Source of the DNA: Nitrososphaerota archaeon
Lineage (GTDB): Archaea; Thermoproteota; Nitrososphaeria; Conexivisphaerales; DTJL01
Length of the DNA: 64,000 nucleotides
NCBI GenBank assembly: GCA_021324115.1
Contig: JAJPJS010000025.1
Location: forward strand, 386,122 to 450,121
Direction of reading: 5' to 3'
In this document: positions 35,221-43,971 of the stretch, one piece after another
Layout of the letters: the number at the start of each line of letters is the position of its first letter
How positions within the stretch are numbered: the first letter of the stretch is position 1
Notes under the pieces: model-generated
What the model was told of the DNA's origin: nothing
Seen by the model: only the letters and a program-made list of their open reading frames with translations
Databases searched by the model: none
Made by a program: the position numbers and the translations under genes

Positions 35221-36503
35221 GTACCTCAGGTGCCCTCTCACGTAGGCTTCGAGGCAGATGTCGTCGGCTTCACCGGTGAACATGACTTTAGGCTCGAAAT
35301 TTTTCTTCCTGCCGATCTACATGGCCTATTCCCAGAGCAATGCGCAATCACCTAACATAAACTGTTATGGATACCAAGTCGAAGGTAACCAAACCAGTGG
35401 TACATCCTTCTACTATGCTACCGCCTCAGCCTAAGGAGTATAGGACAATTCAATTGGTTACTGTAATGCGGATGGTGGTACTGGTTATTGCAGTTTTCCA
35501 TGTCTATGAGTCGACTCCGTGTCTCCATATTATTACTCCCCACAAGGGAAGGCGACACAGTGGGACCAAATAATAATGACCTACACTCTTTTCCTACCAC
35601 CATTTTCTAGCCAAGAAACAGCGACTGCATACCTCCGATATCAACCATAGTCTCCGTTGGTTCGAGTAAGTTTTTTATCAGACACCCACTTCGAGCTTGA
35701 ATGCTATGTGTTGTATCATTGATCTACTCAAGGGAGCGTCTCGAAAGTTCCTGAGGCGACGATGAGGATAGGCCAATGGCGTTTACGCTTCGGGCTTTGA
35801 TCCTGCTTGTAACGTTGCTCCTAGTCTGTGGATAGCAAAAAGAGAGTCTCAGAGGAGCCAGTCTACAAACGCTGATGAGATGAGGGTTTTGGATGAAAAT
35901 CGGCTCCAGGCATCGATACACAATGGCCGCTTCGTCTTGGAGTAATATTTCTGGCCATAAGAAGGGTATGAATTTCATTTAACTCCCTTTGTGCTTTACT
36001 TTCGCTTCTTTCAGCCCCAAGTAAGTGAGGTCTCAATAGGGTTTACTTAATATCGTTTGAGTCGAATAGGACAAACCGAAAGACAGGCCAGTCAGTAGGC
36101 CCAGATGTGGATCGGACGCATCAAAACCCGAATAAGGCTTCGATCCGAAATGAGCATTGGGAGTTCGCCAAGGTAAATCAAACAGAAGATAGCCGCAACA
36201 TCATAAATGGTTGGTGGTAGAGGGCCGGTTAATGGCGTAATACTTGCTTCTGAAGTGGGCGGTGTATGTATGGGAGGGTAGGAGTCCTGTGAACATACAA
36301 CATTAGATCATCCCAGAAGCAAGAACAAGAATACCCCGACATGATGGGGAATCTTACGAATTCTAGGTATGAGAGGACGTCAAGCCTTGCATAACGGATA
36401 ATCAGTGTAGCCTTCCCCTCTAAACAACCGGTCTTTGTTCACAAACACTTATAGTAATGGTCATATACTTGGAAATCTAATTCTGATATTGTAGGTATTG
36501 GAG
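35221..36503. other. 1.3 kb without an intact gene in the island
   Basis: No ORF here is convincing. One plus-strand stretch (about 35318-35600) reads MAYSQSNAQSPNINCYGYQVEGNQTSGTSFYYATASA, then continues in the same frame through three stops with GYCNADGGTGYCSFPC and SPYYYSPQGKATQWDQIIM; it may be the debris of a secreted protein. A small hairpin CCCC-GACATGAT-GGGG lies near 36335-36350. ACTTATAG near 36447 could be the TATA box of the next gene. Confidence 0.4.
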
Positions 36504-36941
36504 ATGGCAATAGACAAGAAGTTCATCCTATTGTATGACTCGGATTGCGGAGTCTGCAGCAGGTTCAAGAAGATGGTCCAACTGCTGGATTGGAACAGGA
36601 AAATCGATTATCTGTCCCTCTCTGACCCAAGATCGAACGAAATTCTTAATCAGGTGCCTGAGGAATTAAAACTTTCGTCGTCTCACCTTTTGCTACCAAA
36701 TGGGTCTGTCTTGACTGGGTCGGCCTATCTCTCCGAGTTACTCGGTATCTTACCTTCGACGAAATATACGTTGGGTGTGTTGGCGAGATTCCCGGCCATA
36801 TCGAGCTTCTTCATCTTCTTGTTCGACGTGATGTCGAGATTGCATGGTACCTCATTTTGCAAAGCAGGCATGAGGGCTCAAAATGATGGATTGTCTTTCC
36901 AAGAACACCTAACGAGTCAACTGGAATATATTCAATTGTAA
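36504..36941 (+). CDS. DCC family (DUF393) thiol-disulfide oxidoreductase-like protein
   Basis: A 145-residue protein with the DCC signature YDSDCGVCSRFKKMV close to the start, followed by DYLSLSDPRS, a Ser/Leu stretch ending LPNGSVLTGSAYLSELLGIL, and a hydrophobic helix (FPAISSFFIFLFDVMSRL). The family is thioredoxin-like, redox role assumed from the Cys pair. I prefer ATG 36504 over TTG 36498. It stands alone in the island. Confidence 0.8.
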   Translation: MAIDKKFILLYDSDCGVCSRFKKMVQLLDWNRKIDYLSLSDPRSNEILNQVPEELKLSSSHLLLPNGSVLTGSAYLSELLGILPSTKYTLGVLARFPAISSFFIFLFDVMSRLHGTSFCKAGMRAQNDGLSFQEHLTSQLEYIQL

Positions 36942-37968
36942 GAGCATCACATCCTGGGCAGAATGACTTTAGGGAGAACCTCAGGTGACCGGGAGGAATC
37001 GGCTGGGCAAAGGAATAATCGTCTTCGATGTACCCGAAATATCAAGCGAATATGGGATATCCCTATGTGAAATTTGTAAGGGAATTCTTCAAGAAATTAG
37101 GCAAAGCGGGTTAGCGTCGACCCATCCGGTCTCGTCCACAGAAAATAACCTGCCGGCGGGAAGGATGATGCGTTCACTACACGATAAGCGATAATAGTAT
37201 CAAGGCAGGCAAAGCTATAAACACAAGCCAACTCGAGAGAGCTATCAAATTAGGAGAAGTGACTGTACCCCTCCCATAATTGAGCCGAACAGACCCACCA
37301 TTTCTGCACCCGCACGGTGAGATTCAATGCATCGATTTGACCCACAGGGACCATTTATCGGAAGAATTGAAGTGTTGGGCCGGTGACCGATGCCTATTGT
37401 CAGATTGACTAGTTGCCTCTCCATCTTCGGCTCGGACTAAATCGAATCTATAATGGACGCCACGATGCTTGCAGCGATATTCGTTCTTCTTAAATCTCAA
37501 ATAGTGATTTAGTCTTGATAGTTGAGATCGGAAGTTGTTCCCCAGAAGTTGAGTGTTGAGAAGTAACCGCTTGATTACAAATACCTCGAATCTGCGTTGT
37601 ACTCTGCCAGACATTACTGAAATGCAAGAAAATTTCCACTGCCAGCGATCACAATGCACTCAAGTCCACGCATTCTGGATCCATGCAAAACAAGAATGAT
37701 AAGAGAAGAGGGAGAATCATGGCCTCAGGCTCGAATTTGGCCGGCACCCCGACCGTTTCCCTGTCAAGACATTTATCTGCGACCGGAAACTCGATCCACG
37801 TCGTCCCCCAGTTGGATACGCCCAAACCATTATCCTATGATCCTAGAAGGGCAGACGGATCCCGAAAATGTTAGGATGTTACAATGCCTAAAATATGCAT
37901 CCTCACGACCACGCGAGGGAGAACAAGTTGGAAGATTTATTATAGTTGGAATAATCAATAGATATTCA
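36942..37968. other. 1 kb stretch without a supported gene
   Basis: The track lists a 69-codon plus ORF at 36985 and a 111-codon minus ORF at 37324-37659 (with EYRCKHRGVHYRFDLVRAEDGE). Another frame gives MYPKYQANMGYPYVKFVREFFKKLGKAG near 37028. None has a family, start signal or partner that I can see. They may be gene fragments. TTTATTATA at 37936-37944 is the likely TATA box of the following antitoxin gene. Confidence 0.4.
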
Positions 37969-38226
37969 ATGAGCATCAGCATCAAGGATGTTGATGGAAG
38001 TACATTCAGAAATTCAAAGGCCGAAGCAGCCAGAGCCGGAATGAAGTTGGGTGAAGCAGCATCGGAAGCATTCAGGATGTGGGTAGATTCGAGAAGACTC
38101 CAAAGGTTGCGCGACAAGGAGAAAATGCTTGAAGCTGCGAGACAGATGGATGCTTTAAGGAATGCAAGCAAGGGCAAATGGTCTGGAGTGGCGGAGATCC
38201 GTAAATGGAGAGATCTGAAGAAGTAG
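37969..38226 (+). CDS. VapB-type antitoxin
   Basis: The track ORF is longer, but the real protein most likely starts at ATG 37969, 25-33 nt after a TATA-like TTTATTATA, so the mRNA would be leaderless. The 85 residues run MSISIKDVDGSTFRNSKAEAARAGMKLGEAASEAFRMWVD, then a charged helix that would wrap the toxin, ending EIRKWRDLKK. The gene overlaps the start of a PIN toxin gene that is broken, so this antitoxin seems to have outlived its toxin. Confidence 0.7.
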   Translation: MSISIKDVDGSTFRNSKAEAARAGMKLGEAASEAFRMWVDSRRLQRLRDKEKMLEAARQMDALRNASKGKWSGVAEIRKWRDLKK

Positions 38227-38615
38227 TACTGGACGCCTCGGTTGCGGTAAAGTGATTTTCTCAAGGAAACGGAAGTGACAGGCTGTTTCATTGAGAAATG
38301 AGCTTATCGAGGGGAGAAAGACACTGGTTGCACCTGACCTGCTGATTTACGAAGTAGAAAACGCACTGAAGTTCAGACCTGGCCTGGGCTCGAAGGATGC
38401 GAGTAAAGCCATCGAGTATCTTTTTGACCTCCGATCAGAATTAGTGACACCGAGTAGAGAACTCTTGAATGAGTGTGCAATAACCCTTCAGGTATGGCAT
38501 CACGATCTATGATTCGTGTCATGTAGCGCTTGATCTACTGGATATCGAGGCCGTTACGGCCGACACCTAACTTTTCGATAAGATGAAGCAATGCGGTTTC
38601 GTCAGACTTCTTTAG
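38205..38615 (+). pseudogene. broken VapC PIN-domain toxin
   Basis: Starting inside the end of vapB, MERSEEVVLDASVAVK is the PIN start with its first Asp. A TGA then stands where Trp is usual, a frame change near 38290 leads into LRNELIEGRKTLVAPDLLIYEVENALKF, a second frame change near 38492 into YGITIYDSCHVALDLLDIEAVTADT, then TAA, then LFDKMKQCGFVRLL to TAG 38613-38615. Two nonsense codons and two frameshifts make four lesions. All PIN acidic positions are still readable, so decay is fairly recent. Confidence 0.8.
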
Positions 38616-39070
38616 CCTGCTGTTATAAGCACAAAGGACTCGGGCAAACGAAGCAGGTAGATAGGATTTGGTATCGACTGCCGGAACCATCTATTTGCGA
38701 TTGATTCTAACGCTCGGATGCGAAGTAGACAGATCTAAATGGCTGGTTTCCACCTTTTATTAAGCAATAGTTCCAAGCAAAGTGTTATCGGGTTGAGGTT
38801 GAGTGTAAATAAATGAATCGAGTAGAATTCCGCATCAACCCTCTCTTTCAGTTAACGTAGGCTAATTAAAACTTCGGTTGCCGTCAGCCCTTGGAAGTTC
38901 CATTCAATCGATTATGCCCCACTTCTAGATGTGGCAGGAAGGCCTTCTATAGAGTTAGGCGAGCAGATGTGAGAATAAAAAGTGTACTATGCGCTTCATG
39001 TTGGTGGTAATTAAGATAGCTTAATACGGCTAACCCTAGTTAAAGTGCCTATCGAAAAGGTTGACTCTCC
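38616..39070. other. 455-bp gap, no gene seen
   Basis: Stops are frequent in all frames and no ORF, RNA gene or clear repeat is visible. Close to the right end, several short AT-rich blocks (AATTAAGATAGCTTAATACGG) could include the promoter of the methyltransferase gene. Confidence 0.4.
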
Positions 39071-39772
39071 TTGCGCAATAGTTATTCCTCGTCTAAAATT
39101 TCTCAGCCCAAAGAGATAGAGCAAACATTTGATCTGTATGCTGAAGATTTCGATCGATGGTTCAGCGAAAACAAGAAGATATACCTTTCAGAACTTTACG
39201 CTTTACAGGCCTGTCGGCCATACGGCAGGATACTTGACGTCGGGGTAGGTACGGGTGTTTTTGCATCGAAGCTGGGGGTAGAAGTGGGGATAGACGTATC
39301 AGCAGTTATGCTTGAGAAAAGCAGAAAACGTGGAATCGATGTCGTGCAGGCAGACGTCAAGGCTCTTCCCCTTCGCTCAAGGAGTTTTAATACCGTGATA
39401 TCCACTTTCACAATCTGTTTTGTGAACCACGTCCAAGGTATGCTGGAAGAAGCCTGCCGAGTTTTAAAACATGGAGGCATGTTTGTACTCGGTGAGATAA
39501 CCCTCGACTCGGCATGGGGTAAAGTATACTCGAAGCGGGGTCGAGCAGGACATCGGTTTTACAGTAAAGCGTCTTTTTTCACATATTCACAGACAGTGAA
39601 AATGCTCTCGAGCTCCACCTTCAGCATAACAAGTGTTTACGGAACTTTGGATTTTGGACCAGAGGACGAACCCTCGGTTGAGACCCCTACTGAATTGAAA
39701 CCAGATGATTATGACTCAGTAAGCAGGTTCGGGTTCATTGCGATTGCATCCACCAGTCCGTTTATGAACTGA
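39071..39772 (+). CDS. class I SAM-dependent methyltransferase
   Basis: A 233-residue protein starting at TTG. Rossmann motif I ILDVGVGTGVFASKLG, then VGIDVSAVMLEKSRKRGIDVVQADVKALPLRSRSFNTVIS and LEEACRVLKHGGMFVLGEI match the UbiE/Methyltransf_11 group. Acceptor unknown. The region after 150 is a small cap. It lies among decayed mobile genes but is intact. Confidence 0.85.
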   Translation: MRNSYSSSKISQPKEIEQTFDLYAEDFDRWFSENKKIYLSELYALQACRPYGRILDVGVGTGVFASKLGVEVGIDVSAVMLEKSRKRGIDVVQADVKALPLRSRSFNTVISTFTICFVNHVQGMLEEACRVLKHGGMFVLGEITLDSAWGKVYSKRGRAGHRFYSKASFFTYSQTVKMLSSSTFSITSVYGTLDFGPEDEPSVETPTELKPDDYDSVSRFGFIAIASTSPFMN

Positions 39773-40105
39773 ACGATACGATGAGAGATGTGCTTTTGCT
39801 GTAACGGGGAAACAAACACATCCCAATCGGACAACGTTCTGAATTGGGTAGGTTTCTCGGAGGGTGGCCGATAGTTAGATACTCTTATGCCCCCACTTTT
39901 GTGGTTCAGAGTGTATAAAGCTCGTGAATCTTAACGGTACAGGCAGGGTAGGACTAGCCTAAAATATTAAGCGAATCCTTACCAGATACTCATGCGTCAA
40001 TTTAATAACTTGAGTTAACCAGAAGTCAAACTTTCTCCTTGTCTGTCAACAAATGTCCTAGGAGGGCATGGCCCGATATCTTGCTAGCCAACTGCGAAAT
40101 AGGGT
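39773..40105. other. 333-bp gap between convergent genes
   Basis: The stretch between the methyltransferase and the convergent VapC stop holds no ORF or RNA gene that I can support. TGTATAAAGC near 39909 resembles a TATA box but nothing follows it. Confidence 0.35.
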
Positions 40106-40537
40106 CTAAATTACGATATCTCGAATCGTTCTGGGGTCAACTAACTCTCTGAGGCGAAGGAAGTGCTTGTCGTCTGTGAGAAATACATCCAGCTTTGATG
40201 CTCGCTTAAGATTTCGATACGTGGCCGCATGAACAGAGTCGGAGGCGTAAACGTTGTGCTCCAAGACTATTCTCTCTGCCTCAGCCAGTACTTCGAGGCT
40301 AACCGGTTTGTACTCGACCCTGTGGCTGCGCATCTCCCTGAGATTGAGTTCAATCAATTCCTTCGGCTTACCGTCTTTTTTCAATGCCCTTGCGACTTCA
40401 AGGAAACTCCACCTTGAAGTGCATGCTGACCAAGAACCACCCTTGTCAATTCTCGATATTATTTCAATCATCTTGTCACTATCATCTTCCCTCTTAAAGA
40501 GCTTCACCAGCACGCTCGGTTCCAGATATAGCCTCAT
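40106..40537 (-). CDS. VapC family PIN-domain ribonuclease toxin
   Basis: A 143-residue PIN protein: MRLYLEPSVLVKLF (Glu6 at the usual first Asp), SFLEVARALKK, NVYASDSVHAATYRN and FLTDDKHFLRL supply the acidic metal-binding residues. VapC toxins cut RNA when freed from VapB. The upstream antitoxin gene overlaps its start by 1 bp. The Glu for Asp change is also common in active archaeal PIN proteins, so it is probably functional. Confidence 0.85.
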   Translation of the reverse strand: MRLYLEPSVLVKLFKREDDSDKMIEIISRIDKGGSWSACTSRWSFLEVARALKKDGKPKELIELNLREMRSHRVEYKPVSLEVLAEAERIVLEHNVYASDSVHAATYRNLKRASKLDVFLTDDKHFLRLRELVDPRTIRDIVI

Positions 40538-40815
40538 CAGGTGTCTTCCTCGGTGTGCATCTGCTCTACGAGCTCGCTTGAAGTTACCCCGCTTGGAGCT
40601 ATCAGCTCGTTGATAATCTGAAGTACTCTGAGCCTATCCCTAGAGGGAAGACTCAGCAAGTTGATGTACAGTCGTATGGCTGATCGTACGGCTTCGCTCT
40701 TGTTCATAAATCCATATTCTTTCGAAATCTTCTCTATGAGTTCAGCCTCCTTCTTGGTGAGTTTTGTGGCAACCGAGATTGATTTGGTCACAAGTTTACC
40801 TGAGTAAACCAACAA
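40537..40815 (-). CDS. ribbon-helix-helix antitoxin, VapB type
   Basis: A 92-residue protein whose ribbon-helix-helix part is SISVATKLTKKEAELIEKISKEYGFMNKSEAVRSAIRLYI, followed by a toxin-binding tail. The track start is TTG 40815, but GTG 40791 (VTKSISVATKL) fits the family start and lies some 25-30 nt after a TATA-like GTTTTAATTG on the minus strand. It probably represses its own operon through the palindrome at 40827-40842. Confidence 0.78.
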   Translation of the reverse strand: MLVYSGKLVTKSISVATKLTKKEAELIEKISKEYGFMNKSEAVRSAIRLYINLLSLPSRDRLRVLQIINELIAPSGVTSSELVEQMHTEEDT

Positions 40816-40826
40816 TTAAAACATTA

Positions 40827-40842
40827 CTCTATCTTGATAGAG
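40827..40842. promoter_or_regulatory. palindromic operator upstream of vapBC
   Basis: CTCTATCTTGATAGAG has perfect 7-bp arms (CTCTATC/GATAGAG) with a 2-bp centre. A second, overlapping inverted pair ATCTTGA...TCAAGAT spans 40831-40855. It sits just before the vapB promoter, the usual site of RHH autorepression. Confidence 0.5.
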
Positions 40843-41162
40843 ATACCGTCAAGATAAGCTCACCTCCACCAGAACATGTTCTAGGGTCTGATGCCTCCTA
40901 AGATAATTGCATCGTATCATGAAGGGCTGTGCGAAGTGTTTGGCATTTCTTGGATTGTCTTCTTTCGAAGGGATGTTGTTATAGAAACTTCTTTGTTCTC
41001 TCCTTGAGTGAAAGATAGAGCCTCTCTATACTATTCTTCTTTCCGAATGGGGCCGTTAACCCGAGCCCTTTTTGATAAGTTGGTCTATCTGATTTCGCTC
41101 AATGGGAATCATGGATTAGGCGTGCACGATCCCCCTGCTTCTAAACAAAAGAAAAAGGACAT

Positions 41163-41830
41163 GCCCAGAGGCCGTCCTGTACGGCCTCTACCTGTACTTT
41201 CTGGGCCTGAGTTTAAGGCAAGGCATGTGACAAATGCCTTCGAAAGACCCGTTTGTCAAAAGAAGTCATGTAGCTGTATGGAAGTGGATACAGTTGTTCG
41301 GCAGGGACACAGTATTCCACAGGAGAAGGGTAACCGCATTCCTTGTGGATGATACATATGTCAGGATAGGTACAAACGAGGCGTAGGTGTGGGTTACCAT
41401 AGAGCCGATACGCATGCACGTGCTCGGGGTGTACCTGTCTTACCAGAGAAACATCATGGTCCCAGAGCTGTTTCTGATTAGCTTAGTCAAGACGTACGGA
41501 AGACACGCAGTGTATACAGATGAGGGAGTGCGGTATCCTGATGCAGGTAATTCATTGGGACTCGAGCGCAGGATACACTTTCCCTATGAGAAGAGCTTGA
41601 TAGAAAGGGGGGGCCAATCAATATCTGAAGGACAGGACGGAAAGCTTCGACGATCACTATCCCTGCAGGAAGCAGGGTTGTGTCCTGTCCCACGTCTGGA
41701 GGTGGCTGTGCGCATTCTGTTCGATGTACAACGAGATGAGGGACAGAATCAGGTTCAATGGACTACTGAACGTGATGGAGGTGGTCGCTTTAGTTAACAG
41801 CCTCACAGATAGACAAGAAGCCTTGTTAGA
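41163..41830 (+). pseudogene. decayed DDE transposase, IS6/IS240-like
   Basis: Read through stops and one frameshift: LYFLGLSLRQGM*QMPSK, VKRSHVAVWKWIQLFGRD, TAFLVDDTYVRIGTNEA*VWVTIEP, RMHVLGVYLSYQRNIMVPELFLISLVKTYGRHAVYTDEG, GLERRIHFPYEKSLIER, then, after a frame change at the G-run near 41612, YLKDRTESFDDHYPCRKQGCVLSHVWRWLCAFCSMYNEMRDR. The DDE residues lie in LVDDTYV, VYTDEG and the EKSLIER region. Two nonsense codons and one frameshift silence it. The upstream 350 bp to vapB hold no clear gene. Confidence 0.78.
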
Positions 41831-41886
41831 GTGTGTCAGAATATTTTATATCATAATGTTCCCAAAAGAGGAACAATGTGATATGA

Positions 41887-42522
41887 ATGACAATTAGCCT
41901 TTTACTTAAGAAGCTAAGGATAGAGAACAAGGAATTCATCACCTCGAGGGAGCTGAAGGAATACTGCAAGTCGCTGAAGGTAAGCTACGTCTCAGCGGTC
42001 AGGTACTTCATCAGGAAGAGGTACGTCGTGCGAATATTTAGGGGAATCTTCTACCTTAAATCGTTGGACGAGCTCCAGCTCGGAAGGAGCAGGTACAACC
42101 ATCTGGAGTTGGTTTCAAAGGGGCTAGAAGTCAAAGGTGTCACGAATTGGTACTTCGGGCTGCACAGCGCCCCGAAATTGAACAATATGACGCATGAGCA
42201 CTTTTCCATCGAGGAAGTCATCAGCGACTCGATCTTCAGGCGGAAGCCGATGAACATCGCTGGTTACAAGTTCAGATTTGTGAAGCTTTCATCCAGGTTG
42301 GTCGGGTTCGGGGTGGTGGAGGTCGGGGGCATAAGGTACTCGGATCCCGAAAAGACGATTCTCGACTTCGTCTATATCTGGAGGTACAATGGCATTCCTT
42401 TGGGAAAAATCATCTCTGATGCCTCCGAGTTGTCCAAAGGGACGTCCAGGACGAGGCTTCTAGAGTACGCGCGGAACTATCCGCGGACGGTTCTCGCTAC
42501 TATAGAGGGGCTAGACAAGTGA
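41887..42522 (+). CDS. AbiEi-type antitoxin (type IV toxin-antitoxin)
   Basis: A 211-residue protein with an N-terminal winged helix (FITSRELKEYCKSLKVSYVSAVRYFIRKRYVVRIFRGIFYLK) and the AbiEi antitoxin body (SRYNHLELVSKGLEVKGVTNWYFGLHSAPKLNN, then GGIRYSDPEKTILDFVYIWRYNG). Such proteins pair with an AbiEii nucleotidyltransferase toxin and repress the operon. The partner gene overlaps by 4 bp but is cut short, so this antitoxin is now alone. Confidence 0.8.
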   Translation: MTISLLLKKLRIENKEFITSRELKEYCKSLKVSYVSAVRYFIRKRYVVRIFRGIFYLKSLDELQLGRSRYNHLELVSKGLEVKGVTNWYFGLHSAPKLNNMTHEHFSIEEVISDSIFRRKPMNIAGYKFRFVKLSSRLVGFGVVEVGGIRYSDPEKTILDFVYIWRYNGIPLGKIISDASELSKGTSRTRLLEYARNYPRTVLATIEGLDK

Positions 42523-42707
42523 AGATCGACTTCATCAGCGAAATCGCGCAGAGGACAACCATCGGAAGAATGGACCTGGTAGAGAAGGACGTGGTCCTTC
42601 ACCAGACCCTGACCGACCTTGCCAAGGATGCTCTCTTCTCCAAGAACTTCCTCTTCAAAGGGGGGACCTGTCTGATAAAGTGTTACTTCGGCTACCTACG
42701 GTTTTTA
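42519..42707 (+). pseudogene. AbiEii-type nucleotidyltransferase toxin, truncated beside tRNA-Arg
   Basis: Only the first 63 residues are kept: MKIDFISEIAQRTTIGRMDLVEKDVVLHQTLTDLAKDALFSKNFLFKGGTCLIKCYFGYLRF. The family continues with an SEDxDF-type catalytic motif, which is absent here; after LRF the frame runs into flanking DNA and the tRNA gene and stops at 42752. So the toxin lost its active site and about 200 residues. The cut lies about 27 bp from the tRNA 3' end. Confidence 0.75.
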
Positions 42708-42733
42708 ACAAAGGATTCGCATGAGATTTTAAG

Positions 42734-42809
42734 CGGGCCCGGTGGGATTTGAACCCACGGTCTTCAGCTCCGGAGGCTGACGCCTTGATCCGTGCTTGGC
42801 CACGGGCCC
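42734..42809 (-). tRNA. tRNA-Arg (anticodon CCG)
   Basis: On the minus strand the cloverleaf is complete: acceptor GGGCCCG/CGGGCCC with discriminator G, anticodon stem UCAGC/GCUGA with loop CUCCGGA (anticodon CCG, reads CGG), T arm GUGGG-UUCAAAU-CCCAC. There is no intron and no encoded CCA. The accessory island touches its 3' end, the usual integration side. Confidence 0.93.
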
Positions 42810-42902
42810 GGAGAAGAGGTGGATAACTAGTCCTTATAATGCATGCGAAGCGCCCCAAAAATTGTCCTTGGTTTATATTACAGCCTTTTTTCCGGACTGC
42901 CT

Positions 42903-43532
42903 ATGAGTACAGAAGAAAAACTGAAAGACGAACTCGCACACACCATCAGAAGGCTTTACGAGCGCGGTCTTGTTTCTGGTGTGGGTGGCAATGCGAGCAT
43001 TCTTCTTTCATCGGGTAAAACGATGTTGATCACGCCATCGGGGTACTTTAAGGGAGGTGTTGCAAAGGGCGACCTCGTCACGGTTTCGATCTCTGGACAT
43101 GCACTGTCAAAGGGAAAACCCTCGAGTGAAATGCCCACCCACCTTCTGGCCTACAGGCTCCGCAAGGATATCAGGGCTGTAGTACATGCACATCCACCCG
43201 CCGCCACGGCCATGATATCGGCTGGAATAGATATTCCGCCAATGACACCAGAGCACTCTGTGATGGTTACGAAGCTCAGCGTGGTGGATTTCGCGCCTCC
43301 CGGTGAAGAAGGAGCTCTTGCGGTGAAAGGGTCGTTGAAGGATTGCGACGTGGTTGGAATAAGAAACCATGGTTTCTTTTCCCTAGGACCGGACCTGCAC
43401 GAAGCGGCTTCCAGGCTGGAGGTACTGGAGGAAAGCGCGAAGATATACATGTCGATGCGCCAGCTTGGCAAAATATCTATGCTTCAGGAAGATGTAGTAA
43501 AAAGGATAAGAGCCGTCTACTCCCGTGAATAA
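42903..43532 (+). CDS. class II aldolase/adducin family protein
   Basis: The track start is 42843, but ATG 42903 (MSTEEKLKDEL) lies about 27 nt after the TATA box TTTATATTA and gives a normal 209-residue enzyme. Features: GLVSGVGGNASILL, TPSGYFKG, SSEMPTHLLAY, the zinc-binding AVVHAHPPAATAMI and GIRNHGFFSLG. Relatives are fuculose-phosphate aldolase and methylthioribulose-phosphate dehydratase; the exact substrate is not settled. Confidence 0.88.
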   Translation: MSTEEKLKDELAHTIRRLYERGLVSGVGGNASILLSSGKTMLITPSGYFKGGVAKGDLVTVSISGHALSKGKPSSEMPTHLLAYRLRKDIRAVVHAHPPAATAMISAGIDIPPMTPEHSVMVTKLSVVDFAPPGEEGALAVKGSLKDCDVVGIRNHGFFSLGPDLHEAASRLEVLEESAKIYMSMRQLGKISMLQEDVVKRIRAVYSRE

Positions 43533-43534
43533 AA

Positions 43535-43894
43535 TCAGCTGAGCTTTACCAGCTGCTGTTGCTGATCGGTGAGCGGGGAAATCTGCACGGCGGTTCCGAA
43601 TGCTATTATTTCATCCATCGTGTTTCCTATCTCAGTGGAATCGAACATTATGCTGATCACCGCATTAGCTCCCATCGACTGGGCATGCTCGCCCATCCTG
43701 TCCAGTGCCTGCTGTCTGGCCTGGTGCGCCATTTCGGTGTATTCGACTATCTCCCCTCCCGCAAGCGTTCTGAGTCCTGCGATGAAATTCCCTCCCAGCC
43801 CCCTGGACCTGACAGTTATTCCGTAGACAAGACCCAGCACCTTGTCTATTTTGTAACCCGGAACGTAGTTTGACGTGAACATCAACACTGCCAT
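43535..43894 (-). CDS. YbjQ family (UPF0145) protein
   Basis: A 119-residue protein of the YbjQ family: MFTSNYVPGYKIDKVLGLVYGITVRSRGLGGNFIAGLRTLAGGEIVEYTEMAHQARQQALDRMGEHAQSMGANAVISIMFDSTE. The family forms ring-like pentamers and is sometimes called heavy-metal-binding, but its role is not proved. ATG at 43894 or the Met four residues later can be the start. Convergent with the aldolase gene with 2 bp between them. Confidence 0.85.
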   Translation of the reverse strand: MAVLMFTSNYVPGYKIDKVLGLVYGITVRSRGLGGNFIAGLRTLAGGEIVEYTEMAHQARQQALDRMGEHAQSMGANAVISIMFDSTEIGNTMDEIIAFGTAVQISPLTDQQQQLVKLS

Positions 43895-43971
43895 ATCGCC
43901 AAGCGGTTCGAAGGGAATATAAAAAATCTTGTCGATGAAACTTTAAGAGTAAACCGGACTCAAAGCTTCGC

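Noticed and set aside
35174-35330. Minus-strand frame KKNFEPKVMFTGEADDICLEAYVRGHLRYCACPG
   Set aside because: Looks faintly conserved but is about 45 codons, antisense to the IS607 remnant, and has no start signal.
35724-35978. 84-codon minus ORF
   Set aside because: Low-complexity composition without hydrophobic pattern or motif; likely chance.
36985-37194. 69-codon plus ORF in the island
   Set aside because: GTG start with no family or partner; another frame in the same place looks equally protein-like, so neither is supported.
37324-37659. 111-codon minus ORF with CKHRGVHYRFDLVRAEDGE
   Set aside because: Longest frame of the stretch but no recognised family, start signal or neighbour; may be debris.
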